Shown: positions 41,316-51,400, numbered from the stretch's first letter. The stretch: DNA of 64,000 bases from Pseudomonas sp. (GCF_002796985.1 NZ_PEKX01000004.1:1-64000); one strand, 5' to 3'. Translations and numbers: made by a program. Notes: generated by a model not told the origin, from the letters alone.

Positions 41316-42362
41316 GCCCGCGCGGAACTCGGCCATAACGGTGGCGACCAACTCCGCCGCCGGCATCTCCCGCGACAGCGGCGCGCCCTGCCCGGCCCAC
41401 TGCACGGCGAAGTCGCTGTTGCCCTTGGCGGCTGCGGCGGCGGTCAGCGCCTTCGCCGCGTCGTAGGTTGTCGGGTACGCCGGCAGCTCCGGTGCATCGG
41501 CGCTGCCCACATCGGTGAACAGCCGGTTCACCATGCCCCGAGCGGCGCGACCGGAAATCGCCGACGTCACTTCGGTGCGCTCCCCGCGCTCGCCACGCAG
41601 CGCCGCCTTGAACGCGGCGTTGGCCGAGGACTCGTCGGCGGAAATGAACGCCGTGCCCATCTGCACCGCCTGCGCACCCAGTTCGAACACCGCACGCATG
41701 CCCTGCCCGTCCATGACTCCGCCGGCGGCAATGATCGGCAGCCCCGTGGCTTTCGCCAGCGTGCGCACCAGCGCGAAGGTGCCGATGCGCGCGTCTTTCT
41801 CCGGCTCGAACACGCCACGGTGTCCGCCCGCCTCATAGCCTTGCGCAACGATGGCGTCGATACCCGCCGCCTCGATGGCGCGGCCTTCCGCAAGGCAAGT
41901 GGCGGTGGCCAGCAGACGGATGCCGGCAGCTTTCAGACGGTCGATCCAGTCCTGCGGCGGCAGGCCGAAGTGGAAGCTGACCACGGCCGGCCGCGCTTCG
42001 ATGAGGAATTCCAGCATCTCGGGGTCGGCCAGGAAGCTGCGGTAGATCTCGCGGATCTGCGCCGGCGGCTGCGCATCGAATTCGGCGAACAGCGGGCGCA
42101 GGTGCTCCAGCCAGGCGGCCTCGCGCGCCGGGTCCGCCACGGCCGGGCGGTGGCAGAACAGGTTGAGGTTGAGCGGCTTGTCGGTCAGCGCGCGGGTCTG
42201 CTCCAGCAGGGCACGAGCCTGCGTGGCGTTGCTCGCACCCAGGCCGATGGAGCCCAGCCCGCCGGCATTGGACACCGCCGCGGCCAGCGCCGGGGTGGAC
42301 ACGCCGACCATGGGCGCCTGGATGATGGGGTGCTGGATGCCGAGCAGTTCGGTGATGCGCAT
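41310..42362 (-). CDS. Nitronate monooxygenase (2-nitropropane dioxygenase-like)
   Basis: A 350-aa FMN-dependent TIM-barrel enzyme. Motifs are IIQAPMVGVSTPALAAAVS, NAGGLGSIG, QGYEAGGHRG (the conserved His region), PIIAAGGVMDGQG and AVQMGTAF. Class I members oxidise the toxic propionate-3-nitronate. The start MRITELLG with GAGGA 7 nt upstream is chosen over the longer open frame. It is divergent from a LysR gene (133-bp gap) that probably regulates it. Confidence 0.88.
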   Translation of the reverse strand: MRITELLGIQHPIIQAPMVGVSTPALAAAVSNAGGLGSIGLGASNATQARALLEQTRALTDKPLNLNLFCHRPAVADPAREAAWLEHLRPLFAEFDAQPPAQIREIYRSFLADPEMLEFLIEARPAVVSFHFGLPPQDWIDRLKAAGIRLLATATCLAEGRAIEAAGIDAIVAQGYEAGGHRGVFEPEKDARIGTFALVRTLAKATGLPIIAAGGVMDGQGMRAVFELGAQAVQMGTAFISADESSANAAFKAALRGERGERTEVTSAISGRAARGMVNRLFTDVGSADAPELPAYPTTYDAAKALTAAAAAKGNSDFAVQWAGQGAPLSREMPAAELVATVMAEFRAGL

Positions 42363-42495
42363 GACGGGGTCCTCAACGTCGGGGGAGTCGGCGAAATGGC
42401 CGCTTGGCCTTTCTCTCGATTGCCTTGCTTTCGCTTGACTTACCATCTCATGAAGAGAATATTCGTCGCAACATATTCTCTATCGAAGATTAATA

Positions 42496-43368
42496 ATGGA
42501 TCTCTCCAGCCTGGAAATCTTCCGCTGCGTGGCCGAAGAGCAAAGCGTCACCCGCGCCGCCGCCCGCCTGCAACGCGTGCAATCGAACGTCACCACGCGT
42601 ATCCGCCAGCTTGAGGAAGACCTCGGCGCGGCGCTGTTCCTGCGCGATGGCAAACGCATGACGCTGACCGACCAGGGCCGCGACTTCCTCCGCTATGCCG
42701 AGCAGTTGCTGGCCCTGGCCAGCGAGGCGCGGCAGTCGCTGCACCCCAACGGCGCCAGCGGCAGCCTGCGCCTGGGCAGCATGGAAGCCACCGCTGCCAG
42801 CCGGCTGCCCGAGCCACTGGCGCTCTTCCATCGGCAGTATCCCGAGGTGGAGCTGCAGGTCAGCACCGGCCACAGCCAGAAGCTGCTGGGTGAAGTGCTC
42901 AATCGCCAGCTCGATTGCGCACTGATCGCCCACCCCGAGATTCTCCGCGCCGAGCCGGGCTTCGAGCCGAGGCTGGAGCGCGGCCTGCGCGCCGAGCCGG
43001 TATTCCGCGAGGAACTGCTGCTCGTGCTGCCGGGCAACCACCCGCCGGTGAAAAAGCCCGAAGACGTGCAGATTCGTACCCTCGCCGGCTTCACCCGAGG
43101 CTGCACCTATCGCCTGCTGGCCGAAGGCTGGCTGAAAGGCGCGCCGCTGGCGGTGCAGGAAGTGGGCTCGTACCACGGCATCCTCGCCTGCGTGAACGCC
43201 GGCTCCTGCATCGGCGTACTGCCGCGCTCGGTGCTGGAACTGCAACGGGAAATGCCGGACCTGCAGGCCGTGCCGCTGATGGAGGTGGACACCCTGCTGA
43301 TCTGGCGCGAAGGCTACGCCACCGGCGCCTTCCAGCGCTGGCGGGAAACCCTCGAGGCTCGCCCGTGA
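42496..43368 (+). CDS. LysR-family transcriptional regulator
   Basis: A 290-aa LTTR. The winged HTH is at residues 1-60 (EEQSVTRAAARLQRVQSNVTTRIRQLE, with no large insertions) and the periplasmic-binding-like effector domain spans about 90-285. It is divergent from the nitronate monooxygenase gene and its stop overlaps the start of an MFS transporter gene (GTGA). It probably controls both; the effector is unknown. Confidence 0.88.
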   Translation: MDLSSLEIFRCVAEEQSVTRAAARLQRVQSNVTTRIRQLEEDLGAALFLRDGKRMTLTDQGRDFLRYAEQLLALASEARQSLHPNGASGSLRLGSMEATAASRLPEPLALFHRQYPEVELQVSTGHSQKLLGEVLNRQLDCALIAHPEILRAEPGFEPRLERGLRAEPVFREELLLVLPGNHPPVKKPEDVQIRTLAGFTRGCTYRLLAEGWLKGAPLAVQEVGSYHGILACVNAGSCIGVLPRSVLELQREMPDLQAVPLMEVDTLLIWREGYATGAFQRWRETLEARP

Positions 43369-44543
43369 GCCGCACGCCCCGCCTGCCCGCCGCGCTGTCC
43401 GCAGCGCTAATCCTGGCCGTGGGCATGGGCTTCGGCCGGTTCGCCTTCACCGGGCTGTACCCGCTGATGGTGCGCGACAGCGTGCTCAGCATCACCGGCG
43501 GCTCCCTGGCCGCCTCTGCCAACTACGCGGGCTACCTGCTCGGCGCGTTGCTATTGGCGCGCAGTCATGAAAAGCAGGCGGCGCGAATCTGCGTGATCGC
43601 CCTGATCGGCACCCTGGCTACCCTCGCCGCCATGGCCATTCCGGCACCGGCCTGGTTCGCCATCGGCGTACGACTGCTGGCTGGCGTGCTCAGCGCCATG
43701 GCCCTGGTCAGCGCCGCGCAGTGGCTGTTGCAGAGCATGGGCGAGAGCCATGGCGCGCCGATGATGTTCGCCGGTGTGGGCATCGGCATCCTGGTCTCGG
43801 CGGAGCTGATCGCTGCCGGCAGCGCCTTCGGCCTGGGCAGCTCGGCGATCTGGTGTGTGCTGGCGCTGGCCGGGTTGGTGCTGGCGCTGCTGGCTGCGCC
43901 CGCGCTCGGTCGCGAAGCACAGGCCGCGCCGCACCCCGCAGTGGACGGCACGGGACCGGCGCCGGAGCTGTCCGCGCCGATCATCCTGCTGGTCTACGGG
44001 CTGGCCGGCTTCGGCTACATCATCACCGCCACCTACCTGCCGCTGCTGATGAAGAGCGGCCTGGGCGCCATTGACCCGTTGCAGGTCTGGGCCGCTTTCG
44101 GCCTGGGCGCCGCGCCATCCTGCTTCCTCTGGCATCGCCTGCACCTGAAGCTGGGCGGCCGGCGCGCGCTGGCGCTGAACCTGCTGGTGCAGGCGGTGGG
44201 TGTGATGCTGCCGGCGCTGGGCGACTCCGCCTTCCTTTACCTGGGCAGCGCGGTGCTGGTGGGTGGCAGCTTCATGGGCACCGTGACCATCGCCATGCCG
44301 GCGGCGCGCGCGGTGGCCGCGCAGGTGCGCTTCAACATGCTCGCGGCGATGACGGCGCTGTATGGCGTCGGGCAGATCGTCGGGCCGCTGGCCGCCAGCG
44401 CGCTGCGTGGGCTGACTGGCAGTTTCGTCCCGGCGCTGGGGGCAGCCGCCAGCGCGTTGCTGGTGGGCGCAATGTGCTGTCTGCCATTGCGCCGAATGGA
44501 AACCGGTAGCAGCGAGCTTGCTCGCGAACGGATTCACCGGTAG
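43365..44543 (+). CDS. YbfB/YjiJ-family MFS transporter
   Basis: A 392-aa membrane protein with about 12 hydrophobic segments and the family opening ALILAVGMGFGRFAFTGLYP. It starts at a GTG whose last two bases begin the LysR TGA stop, so it is translationally coupled to the regulator. The substrate is unknown. The last 10-12 residues (SSELARERIHR) and the stop codon are encoded by a REP-like repeat starting near 44505, which suggests the repeat inserted over the original 3' end. Confidence 0.85.
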   Translation: MSRTPRLPAALSAALILAVGMGFGRFAFTGLYPLMVRDSVLSITGGSLAASANYAGYLLGALLLARSHEKQAARICVIALIGTLATLAAMAIPAPAWFAIGVRLLAGVLSAMALVSAAQWLLQSMGESHGAPMMFAGVGIGILVSAELIAAGSAFGLGSSAIWCVLALAGLVLALLAAPALGREAQAAPHPAVDGTGPAPELSAPIILLVYGLAGFGYIITATYLPLLMKSGLGAIDPLQVWAAFGLGAAPSCFLWHRLHLKLGGRRALALNLLVQAVGVMLPALGDSAFLYLGSAVLVGGSFMGTVTIAMPAARAVAAQVRFNMLAAMTALYGVGQIVGPLAASALRGLTGSFVPALGAAASALLVGAMCCLPLRRMETGSSELARERIHR

Positions 44544-44583
44544 CAGCAAAGTTGGGCTTGTTCGCGAGCAAGCTCGCTCCTAC
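44505..44583. repeat. REP-like inverted pair overlapping the MFS gene 3' end
   Basis: A ggtagcagcgagcttgctcg arm and a gttcgcgagcaagctcgctcc arm lie about 30 nt apart. The first arm is inside the MFS coding sequence and the second is past its stop codon. Confidence 0.8.
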
Positions 44584-44594
44584 GAAAAGCAGCA

Positions 44595-44672
44595 CGTAGG
44601 GCGCATAACCTGGAACAGGTTATCCGCCGACCACCTCACGGCGGATAACGCTGACGCGTTATGCGCCCTATA
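44595..44672. repeat. Inverted pair of GTAGGGCGCATAAC elements
   Basis: A cgtagggcgcataacctgg arm ending in ttatccgccg faces a cggataacgctgacgcgtta arm ending in tgcgccctata. It is the family of the 33-mer at 14132 and of the coding insert at 23003, here complete with both orientations. Confidence 0.8.
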
Positions 44673-44682
44673 AATTCACCGG

Positions 44683-45123
44683 TCAGGCCGGCGGCTGCTG
44701 GCGGAAGGACACGCCCAACCTATTCCACACGTTGATCGCGCCGATGGCCACGGTGAGGTCCACCAGTTCCCGTTCGCTGAACTGCTCGCGGGCAAGTTCG
44801 AAGACCTCCAGCGGCACCTTGGATTCCGACAGCAGCGTCACTGACTCACACCAGGCCAGCGCTGCCCGCTCGCGTTCGGTGAAGAACGGTGACTCGCGCC
44901 AGACGCTGACGGCGAACAGGCGCCGTTCGGTCTCGCCACCGCGCCGCGCTTCCATGGCGTGCATGTCGGCGCAGAAGGCGCAGTGGTTCACCTGCGACAC
45001 GCGCAAGCGCACCAGCTCCAGCAGCGGTTTCTCCAACGACAGTTCGAAGATGGCGGCTTCCAGCGCCAGCACCGCCTTCAGCGCTTCCGGCGAGGCGGTG
45101 TAGTAATCCAGACGCGGCTCCAT
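44683..45123 (-). CDS. AhpD-like / carboxymuconolactone decarboxylase-family protein
   Basis: A 146-aa all-helical CMD-fold protein with the redox CxxC of AhpD-like proteins in VNHCAFCADMHAMEAR. Such proteins act as alkylhydroperoxidase-type antioxidants, often under control of an adjacent regulator. The start MEPRLDYY is supported by GGAG; the longer frame would run into the divergent promoter. A MocR-type regulator is divergent 157 bp away and is the probable controller. Confidence 0.87.
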   Translation of the reverse strand: MEPRLDYYTASPEALKAVLALEAAIFELSLEKPLLELVRLRVSQVNHCAFCADMHAMEARRGGETERRLFAVSVWRESPFFTERERAALAWCESVTLLSESKVPLEVFELAREQFSERELVDLTVAIGAINVWNRLGVSFRQQPPA

Positions 45124-45280
45124 GACGGCACTCCAGAAGATGACCCGGCCATTGTGCGCCGTGCCGCGCCAGCGGCAGGTGGCCAATCCGCAGAATTTCG
45201 GCCGCGCAACTTCACCGCATCACCCGCCAGCGCTACGCTTGCGCCACCGACAACCTCTATTGAGTCCGTGGAGTCCGCCC

Positions 45281-46714
45281 TTGGAGCTGCACCTGATCAT
45301 CCACGGCCAGAAGGATCTCGCCGGGCAACTCTATCGCCAGCTGCGCGAAGCCATCGACTCCGGACGCCTCGCCGCCGGCACCCGCCTGCCGCCCAGCCGC
45401 CTGCTGGCCGAGCAGTTGGGCATCTCGCGCAAGACCATCTCCGACACCTACGCCCAGCTCACCTACGAAGGCGTGCTGGTGGGCAAGATCGGCAGCGGCA
45501 CCTTCGTCAATACCCACCTGCCGCGCCACGACCGGCGCCAGGCTGGCGTGCGCTTCGCCAGCCAGGACAACATCGACCGCTGGGCCAACCTCGACACCCG
45601 CCTGCGCCACCCCGGCGCCGAGGGCACCGCCAAGGCCGACTTCATCGGCGGCACCACCACCCTGCTGCAATTTCCCCAGGAGGAATGGCGCCGCTGCGTC
45701 AACCACGCGCTGCGCCAGATGACCGGCCTGCGCGGACACTACAGCGCGCCCGAGGGCATCGCCCCGTTGCGCGACGGTATCGCCCGGCACATTTCCTATG
45801 CCCGCGGGGTGAACTGCCAGCTGGACGACGTGATGGTCTGCAACGGCGCGCAGCAGGCGCTGGACCTGCTCTCCCGCGTCCTGCTTCGCCCCGGTGACAA
45901 GGTGGCCATGGAAGACCCTGGCTACACCCCGGCGCGACTGATCTTCCAGACCCTCGGTGCCGAGGTGGCCAGCGTGCCGGTGGATGCCGAAGGCATCCGC
46001 GTCGATCTGATCCCCGACGGTACGCGGATGATCTACACCACGCCCTCGCACCAGTTCCCGCTGGGCATGCCGCTGAGCCCGGCACGCCGTGAGGCCCTGC
46101 TGGCGCGTGCGCTGGAGCTCGGCGCGCTGGTAATCGAGGACGACTACGACAGCGAATTCCGCTACGAAGGCAGGCCCACCGACGCGCTGCAGAGCCTCGA
46201 TCGCCACGGCGTGGTGGCGTACATCGGCACTTTCTCCAAGGTGCTACTGCCGGAGCTGCGCCTGGGCTACCTGATCCCGCCGCCCAGCCTGTTCCCGGCA
46301 CTGGTGCGCGCCCGGCAGATTTCCGACTGGCACAGCTCGACGCTGCCGCAATGGGCGCTGGCCAAGTTCATCAGCGAAGGCTACCTGCTCAAGCACATCC
46401 GCCGCTGCCACGGCATCTATGCCGGGCGCCGCGAGCGCATCCTCGCGCGGCTGGCCGGCGACCTGTCACCCTGGCTGGAAGTGGTGCCCTCCGTCGCCGG
46501 ATTCCACCTCACCGCGCTGCTGCGCCAGCCGACCAACGTGGCGCTGCTCTGCGAGCTGGCGCGCAAGGTCGAGGTGGGTCTGTATGGCCTGGCGCCCTTC
46601 CACCAGCAAGTGCCGGTACGTGACGGCCTGCTGCTGGGCTTCGGCGCCATCGACACGCTGGACATCGACCCGGCGCTGGACAAGCTGCGCGACCTGTTGC
46701 AGCAGTTGACCTGA
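45281..46714 (+). CDS. MocR/PdxR-type GntR regulator with aminotransferase-like domain
   Basis: A 477-aa protein. The N-terminal GntR winged helix spans residues about 10-75 (RLPPSRLLAEQLGISRKTIS). It is followed by a class I aminotransferase-like PLP domain with the Schiff-base Lys in GTFSKVLLPELRLGYL and IEDDYDSEFRY. It has a TTG start preceded by GGAG at 7 nt; no ATG lies near the conserved N-terminus. It probably regulates the divergent AhpD-like gene. A long hairpin repeat follows the stop. Confidence 0.87.
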   Translation: MELHLIIHGQKDLAGQLYRQLREAIDSGRLAAGTRLPPSRLLAEQLGISRKTISDTYAQLTYEGVLVGKIGSGTFVNTHLPRHDRRQAGVRFASQDNIDRWANLDTRLRHPGAEGTAKADFIGGTTTLLQFPQEEWRRCVNHALRQMTGLRGHYSAPEGIAPLRDGIARHISYARGVNCQLDDVMVCNGAQQALDLLSRVLLRPGDKVAMEDPGYTPARLIFQTLGAEVASVPVDAEGIRVDLIPDGTRMIYTTPSHQFPLGMPLSPARREALLARALELGALVIEDDYDSEFRYEGRPTDALQSLDRHGVVAYIGTFSKVLLPELRLGYLIPPPSLFPALVRARQISDWHSSTLPQWALAKFISEGYLLKHIRRCHGIYAGRRERILARLAGDLSPWLEVVPSVAGFHLTALLRQPTNVALLCELARKVEVGLYGLAPFHQQVPVRDGLLLGFGAIDTLDIDPALDKLRDLLQQLT

Positions 46715-46738
46715 ATCGAGCCTGGATGCCTCCGGGAG

Positions 46739-46821
46739 CGTAGGAGCGGACTCTGTCCGCGATCGCTTCCCGGCCGTATCGTGCCGGACCTTGGCCGTCG
46801 CGGACGAAGTCCGCTCCTACG
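46739..46821. repeat. 83-bp inverted repeat (CGTAGGAGCGGACT)
   Basis: A cgtaggagcggactctgtccgcga arm faces tcgcggacgaagtccgctcctacg across about 35 nt. It is related in its outer bases to the GGAGCGA family but has its own core. It lies 24 nt past the MocR stop and may act as a terminator. The rest of the 286-bp gap to 47001 shows nothing recognisable. Confidence 0.75.
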
Positions 46822-47000
46822 CACATGGATAGCGCCGTCATGAGATTGGCCCGGCGGTTTTCCCCGAAATTGGCGGTTCAGCCAGAAGCGGCGCGCCCTT
46901 AACCTTTCAGCAGCGGCTTTGAAAGCCGGTTCCGGCCTTTCCCGAGACCCGACGTCAGCGCCCAATGGCCATCTACCCCGCCAGCAAAAGGAGCCTCGCC

Positions 47001-47291
47001 ATGTCCCCGTCCGCCCTTGCCATCGTTCGCGTCCAGGCATTCCCCGGCCAGGCTGCCGCGCTGGGCAACCATCTGAACGAGTTGATCATGCAGGTCCGCC
47101 AGCAACCCGGCTGTCAGGGCAGCGAGTTGCAGGAGCTGGCCGCCGACCGCTGGCAGGTGCTCACGCGCTGGGTCAGCCAGGCCGCCCTGGAGGCGCACCT
47201 GTCCGGCCCGAAAGCGCAACACTGGCTCGGCCAGCTTGGCTGCGGCGACCTGGCGCTGGGCCTGGAATTCGAGAGCCGCAGCGTCGACTGA
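47001..47291 (+). CDS. Small ABM-fold (antibiotic biosynthesis monooxygenase-like) protein
   Basis: A 96-aa dimeric ferredoxin-like fold protein of the ABM/YgiN type (LAIVRVQAFPGQAAALGNHLN near the N-terminus and WQVLTRWVSQAALEAHL later). Family members act as cofactor-less quinol monooxygenases or have unknown roles. The start has AAAGGAG 7 nt upstream. It converges with the SDR gene, 1 nt between stops. Exact function unknown. Confidence 0.78.
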   Translation: MSPSALAIVRVQAFPGQAAALGNHLNELIMQVRQQPGCQGSELQELAADRWQVLTRWVSQAALEAHLSGPKAQHWLGQLGCGDLALGLEFESRSVD

Positions 47292-47292
47292 C

Positions 47293-48081
47293 TCAGAAGG
47301 CCGAACGCACCAGCCCGCCATCCACCCGCAACGCCGCCCCGTTGGTGGCGGACGAAGCCTCCGAGCAGACGTAGAGCACCAGGTTGGCGATCTCCTCCGG
47401 GCGGGCGAAACGCTGCAGCAGCGAACCCGGGCGGGCGGTGCGGAAGAATTCGGCCTCGAATTCCTCGAACGGCTGGCCGCCCGAGAGCTTGTCGACGAAG
47501 TCGCCCACGCCCTCCGACGCGGTGGGCCCTGGCAGCACGGCATTCACCGTCACCCCGGTGCCCGCGCAGCTTTCCGCCAACCCGCGGGACAGGCCGAGCT
47601 GGGCGGTCTTGGTGACGCCGTAATGGATCATCTCGACGGGAATCTGGATGCCGCTCTCGCTGCTGATGAACACCACCCGGCCCCAGTTCTTCTGTTTCAT
47701 GCCCGGCAGGTAGGCGCGGGACAGACGCACGCCGGACAGCAGGTTGACGTCGAGGAAGCGCAGCCACTCCTCGTCCGGGATGTCCTCGAAAGGCTTGGGA
47801 TCGAAGATGCCCAGGTTGTTCACCAGCACGTCCACCGCCGGGTAGCGCTGCACCAGCGCGGCGATCTGCTGCGGGTCCGACAGGTCGCCGGCGAAGCCTT
47901 CCACCCTGGCGTCCGCCTGCCCGGCGCGAATCCGCCCCAGCGCTTCATCCACGGAGGCCTGGCTGCGGCCGTTGAGGATCACCCGTGCGCCTTCGCCGGC
48001 CAGGCCCTGGGCGATGGCGAAACCGATGCCCTTGGTCGAACCGCTGACCAGGGCGAGCTTGTCGGACAGATGCAGGTTCAT
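47293..48081 (-). CDS. Short-chain dehydrogenase/reductase (SDR)
   Basis: A 262-aa classical SDR. The cofactor-binding motif is VSGSTKGIGFAIA (about residues 12-24), NNLG replaces the usual NNAG, the catalytic Ser is in FISSESG and the Tyr/Lys pair in HYGVTK. It probably uses NADP(H), judging from the NGRSQ segment at the second strand. The start MNLHLSDKLA has GGAG; an upstream ATG in frame is not supported. Substrate unknown; no partner gene suggests one. Confidence 0.85.
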   Translation of the reverse strand: MNLHLSDKLALVSGSTKGIGFAIAQGLAGEGARVILNGRSQASVDEALGRIRAGQADARVEGFAGDLSDPQQIAALVQRYPAVDVLVNNLGIFDPKPFEDIPDEEWLRFLDVNLLSGVRLSRAYLPGMKQKNWGRVVFISSESGIQIPVEMIHYGVTKTAQLGLSRGLAESCAGTGVTVNAVLPGPTASEGVGDFVDKLSGGQPFEEFEAEFFRTARPGSLLQRFARPEEIANLVLYVCSEASSATNGAALRVDGGLVRSAF

Positions 48082-48426
48082 GGGGACTCTCCAGTAGTCG
48101 GGAACGGACGAGTCAGCATAGGCGGCGCTTCCCAACGGCCGCCAGCCAGCCCGTCAGACGTGTGAAAAATGCCGGTTGACGCCTCGGACAGGTTTCAGCA
48201 CAGCCATTGGCTCGCTTTCGAGGGTCCGTCGGCAGCCGCGCCGACGAGGCCTGCAGCCGATGTTTTGTAGGAAGACTGTTACATTTCTGAGAAAAAAATC
48301 GCGTCTATTTGTCGCTTATGTCTCTGTTCTGCTGGCGAAAATTCCATTCCCGACTAGCGTCAATTCCGTAAGCAGATATGTGTAGCACTGCTTTTCTCTG
48401 GGGATTGACCAGCCGGAAATAGGGAA
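48082..48426. other. 345-bp divergent intergenic region upstream of the giant surface-protein gene
   Basis: No gene seen. The right half (48260-48426) is AT-richer with an a-rich run (gagaaaaaaatcg), so the promoter of the giant-protein operon is probably here. I could not pick a convincing -35/-10 pair. The giant gene's own Shine-Dalgarno is weak (TAGGGAA directly before the ATG). Confidence 0.5.
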
Positions 48427-51400
48427 ATGCAGGCCAAATACCGCTCGAAACTCTTCCAGCCAGCCGCCCACGCCCTGGCCCTGGAACAACGCATCCTGTT
48501 CGACGGCGCCGCCGCCGCGGCGGTCGATCAGCAGCATCACGACAGCACCGCCGCCGAGGCGAAGGACACGGCCAAGCCGGCCACCGCCGTCGAGGCCCGC
48601 GCGCAGGCAGCCGCGCCCGCGCAAGCGGCGCCGCGCAACCTGGTGGTGATCGATGCACGCCTGGAGAACCGCGACCAGCTCGCCGCCAACCTGCCGGTGG
48701 GCACCACCGCACTGGTGGTGGATGCCGGTCAGGACGCCATTGCGGCGATCAGCAACGCGCTGGCGCAACTGGGCAAGGTCGATTCGATCCAGATCTTCTC
48801 CCATGGCGCCACCGGCCAGTTCACCCTGGGCAACCAGACTTTCACCAGCCAGAGCGTCGACCAGCTCGGCGACCGGCTGAGTGCCTGGCGCGGCGAGCTG
48901 AATGCCGGTGCCGATATCCAGCTCTACGGCTGCGACGTGGGCTCGGGCAGCACCGGGCAGGCGCTGGTCAACGAGCTGGCGCGCTGGACCGGCGCGGATG
49001 TCGGCGCCTCCAGCAATGCCACCGGCGCCAGCAGCGCCGGCGGCGACTGGAACCTGGAAGTCCGCAACGGCGACATCGACAAATCCATCGCCCTGAGCGC
49101 CGACACCCTGGTGAGCTTCCAGGGACTGCTGGCCGACGCCAGCCCCACGGTGGCCATGGGCAGCGGTGGTTCGACGGTGCGCCTGGGCGACCAATTCACC
49201 TTCGATGTCATCTTCAGCAACCCATCCACCCAGGTCGGTTTCGCGCCCTACATCGACCTGTTCATGCCGGCCACCGGGCGCGACGGCAATGACGGCGCCA
49301 CTTTCGTTTCCGCCACCTACCTGGGCCAGGTGGTCAACCGCTACGTGATCCCCTTCGACGCCAGCGGCAACGCCACCCACCCGCTGGCCAAGGATGCCAA
49401 TGGCAACGCCCTGGTGATCAACGCCGCCAGCGTCGGCATGAAGCCGGGCGACCAGATGGTTGTGCTGCAACTGCCTTACGCCAGCGTCACCAGTGGCCAG
49501 CCGGCGATCGCTATCCAGGTCACCGCGCAACTGAGCAACCTGGCCGATACCAGCTATTCCGACGGTGCGCCCAACCTCACCATCAACGCCCGTGGCGGCT
49601 TCGAGTACGGCAACGATTCGCTGAACAACCCCGCGCAGGACCCGACGCTGGTGGAGGCCGCGCTGCATAGCTTCGTGGTCACCCCGACCCTGCTGTCGGT
49701 CACCCAGACGGTGAACATGCCCGAGGGTGAAACCGTCACCGGGCCGAACTTCACCCGCACCGAGACGGTCACCGTGACCCCGGCCACCGGCCAGACCCTG
49801 ACCAACGTCACGGTGACCCAGACGGTGCCCGACCAGGTCCACGTCAGCTCCATCACCCCCGGTACGGGCGGCACCCTGACCTCGGTCACCCTGCACGACG
49901 GCACCGTGCTGACCAACCCAACGCTGATCCAGGCCGCGTTGAACAACCCCAACGCCTTCGTCGCCAGCTACAGCATCCACTACGACACCCTGAGCGCCGC
50001 CAGCACTACCACGGTCGGCTTCTACGTGCCGGAGATCGACGCGGCCGGGCGGCCGGTGCTCGACCCTGCCACGGGCAACCCGCGCACCATCACTTTCGGC
50101 ACCGCCACGGTGAACGGCGACTGGAACCCGCTGGACACGCGCGATCGCCCGGTCAACCCAACCGACCCGGACGGCTATCCGTTCACCGTCACCGGCGACG
50201 GCGCGGGCATCACCTTCGTCGCCAAGTCGATCACCCTGCTCAAGACGGTGAACCTGCAGACCGACGTCGGCACCCCCGGCATCACGCCCGGCGACACCCT
50301 GCGCTACACCATGGACGTGGCCATCTCCGACTTCTATGCCTTCGGCAGGAACATCCTCGGCCAGGGCCGCTTCACCGTCACCGACCAGCTCAGTGACGGC
50401 CAGACATTCTCCGCCGCCAACCCGCCCAGCATCGTCATCCAGCAGCACGGCGGCACGCAGGTCATTCCAGTGATCTACACCGCCACCGTGAACGCCGATG
50501 GCAGTACCACCCTGGTGTTCGACATCGCCCAGTCGATTGCCGCCGCCGTCCAGGGGCCAGGGGTCTACGCACTGTTCGGCGACCTGTGGGACGGCGATGC
50601 GCAGGAAGCTGCCACGCGCCTGACCATCGTCTACGACGCGACCATCGACACCACCTACACCACTGACCACCCGCCCCACGACCAGCTCAACGAGGGCGAT
50701 AGCGTCAGCAACAACGCGGTAGTGGACGCCAGCGTGCTGCGCGACTCGGTGAACATTGGCGGCGAGCAGACCGATGGCTCCGGCACCACCAGCACCATCG
50801 ACACCTCCAACATCGATATCACCCTGACCCAGGTGAACGGCGGCAACCCGCCGGCCAACGGCGAGCTGCGCCCGGGCGACGTGGTCACCTTCACCATTAC
50901 CTATGACCTGCTGGTAGCGGACTACGAGAACTTCAAGCTCACCGCCTACCTGCCGCTGCCATTGCTCAACGCGGCGGGCATCAACTGGAGCATCGGCAAC
51001 GGCGTCGGCCAGTGGAGCTTCGGCGCCGGCAACACCATCCTCGACGTGCCGGACAGCGTCACCACCGGGGCAGGCAACTCGATCATCTTCGACTTCGGCA
51101 ACTATGTTTCCGGCGGGCTCAACGGCGGCACCGTACAAGTGCGCTTCACCATGGTGGTCGGCGACCAGCCCTATGCCGACCAGCGCGAACTCGACGTGCT
51201 GGCGCAGTCCAGCCAGACCACCACCATCGACAAGACGCCGCTGATTTCCTCGGACGTCGCGGTCATCGAGTCGGTCGCCGAGCCAGTGCTGGAAATCAAG
51301 CACGGCGTGGTTTCCAGCACCAACGGCACGGTCACCGGGACCATCGGCGCCTGGGCCCAGCCGGGTACCAGCGGCGTCCCCTTCAGCAGTAACGTGACCA

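Noticed and set aside
36198..48082. CRISPR array or prophage attachment site suggested by the many repeats
   Set aside because: Repeats are few, irregularly spaced, palindromic and of several families. There are no regular spacers, cas genes, integrase or tRNA-linked direct repeats.
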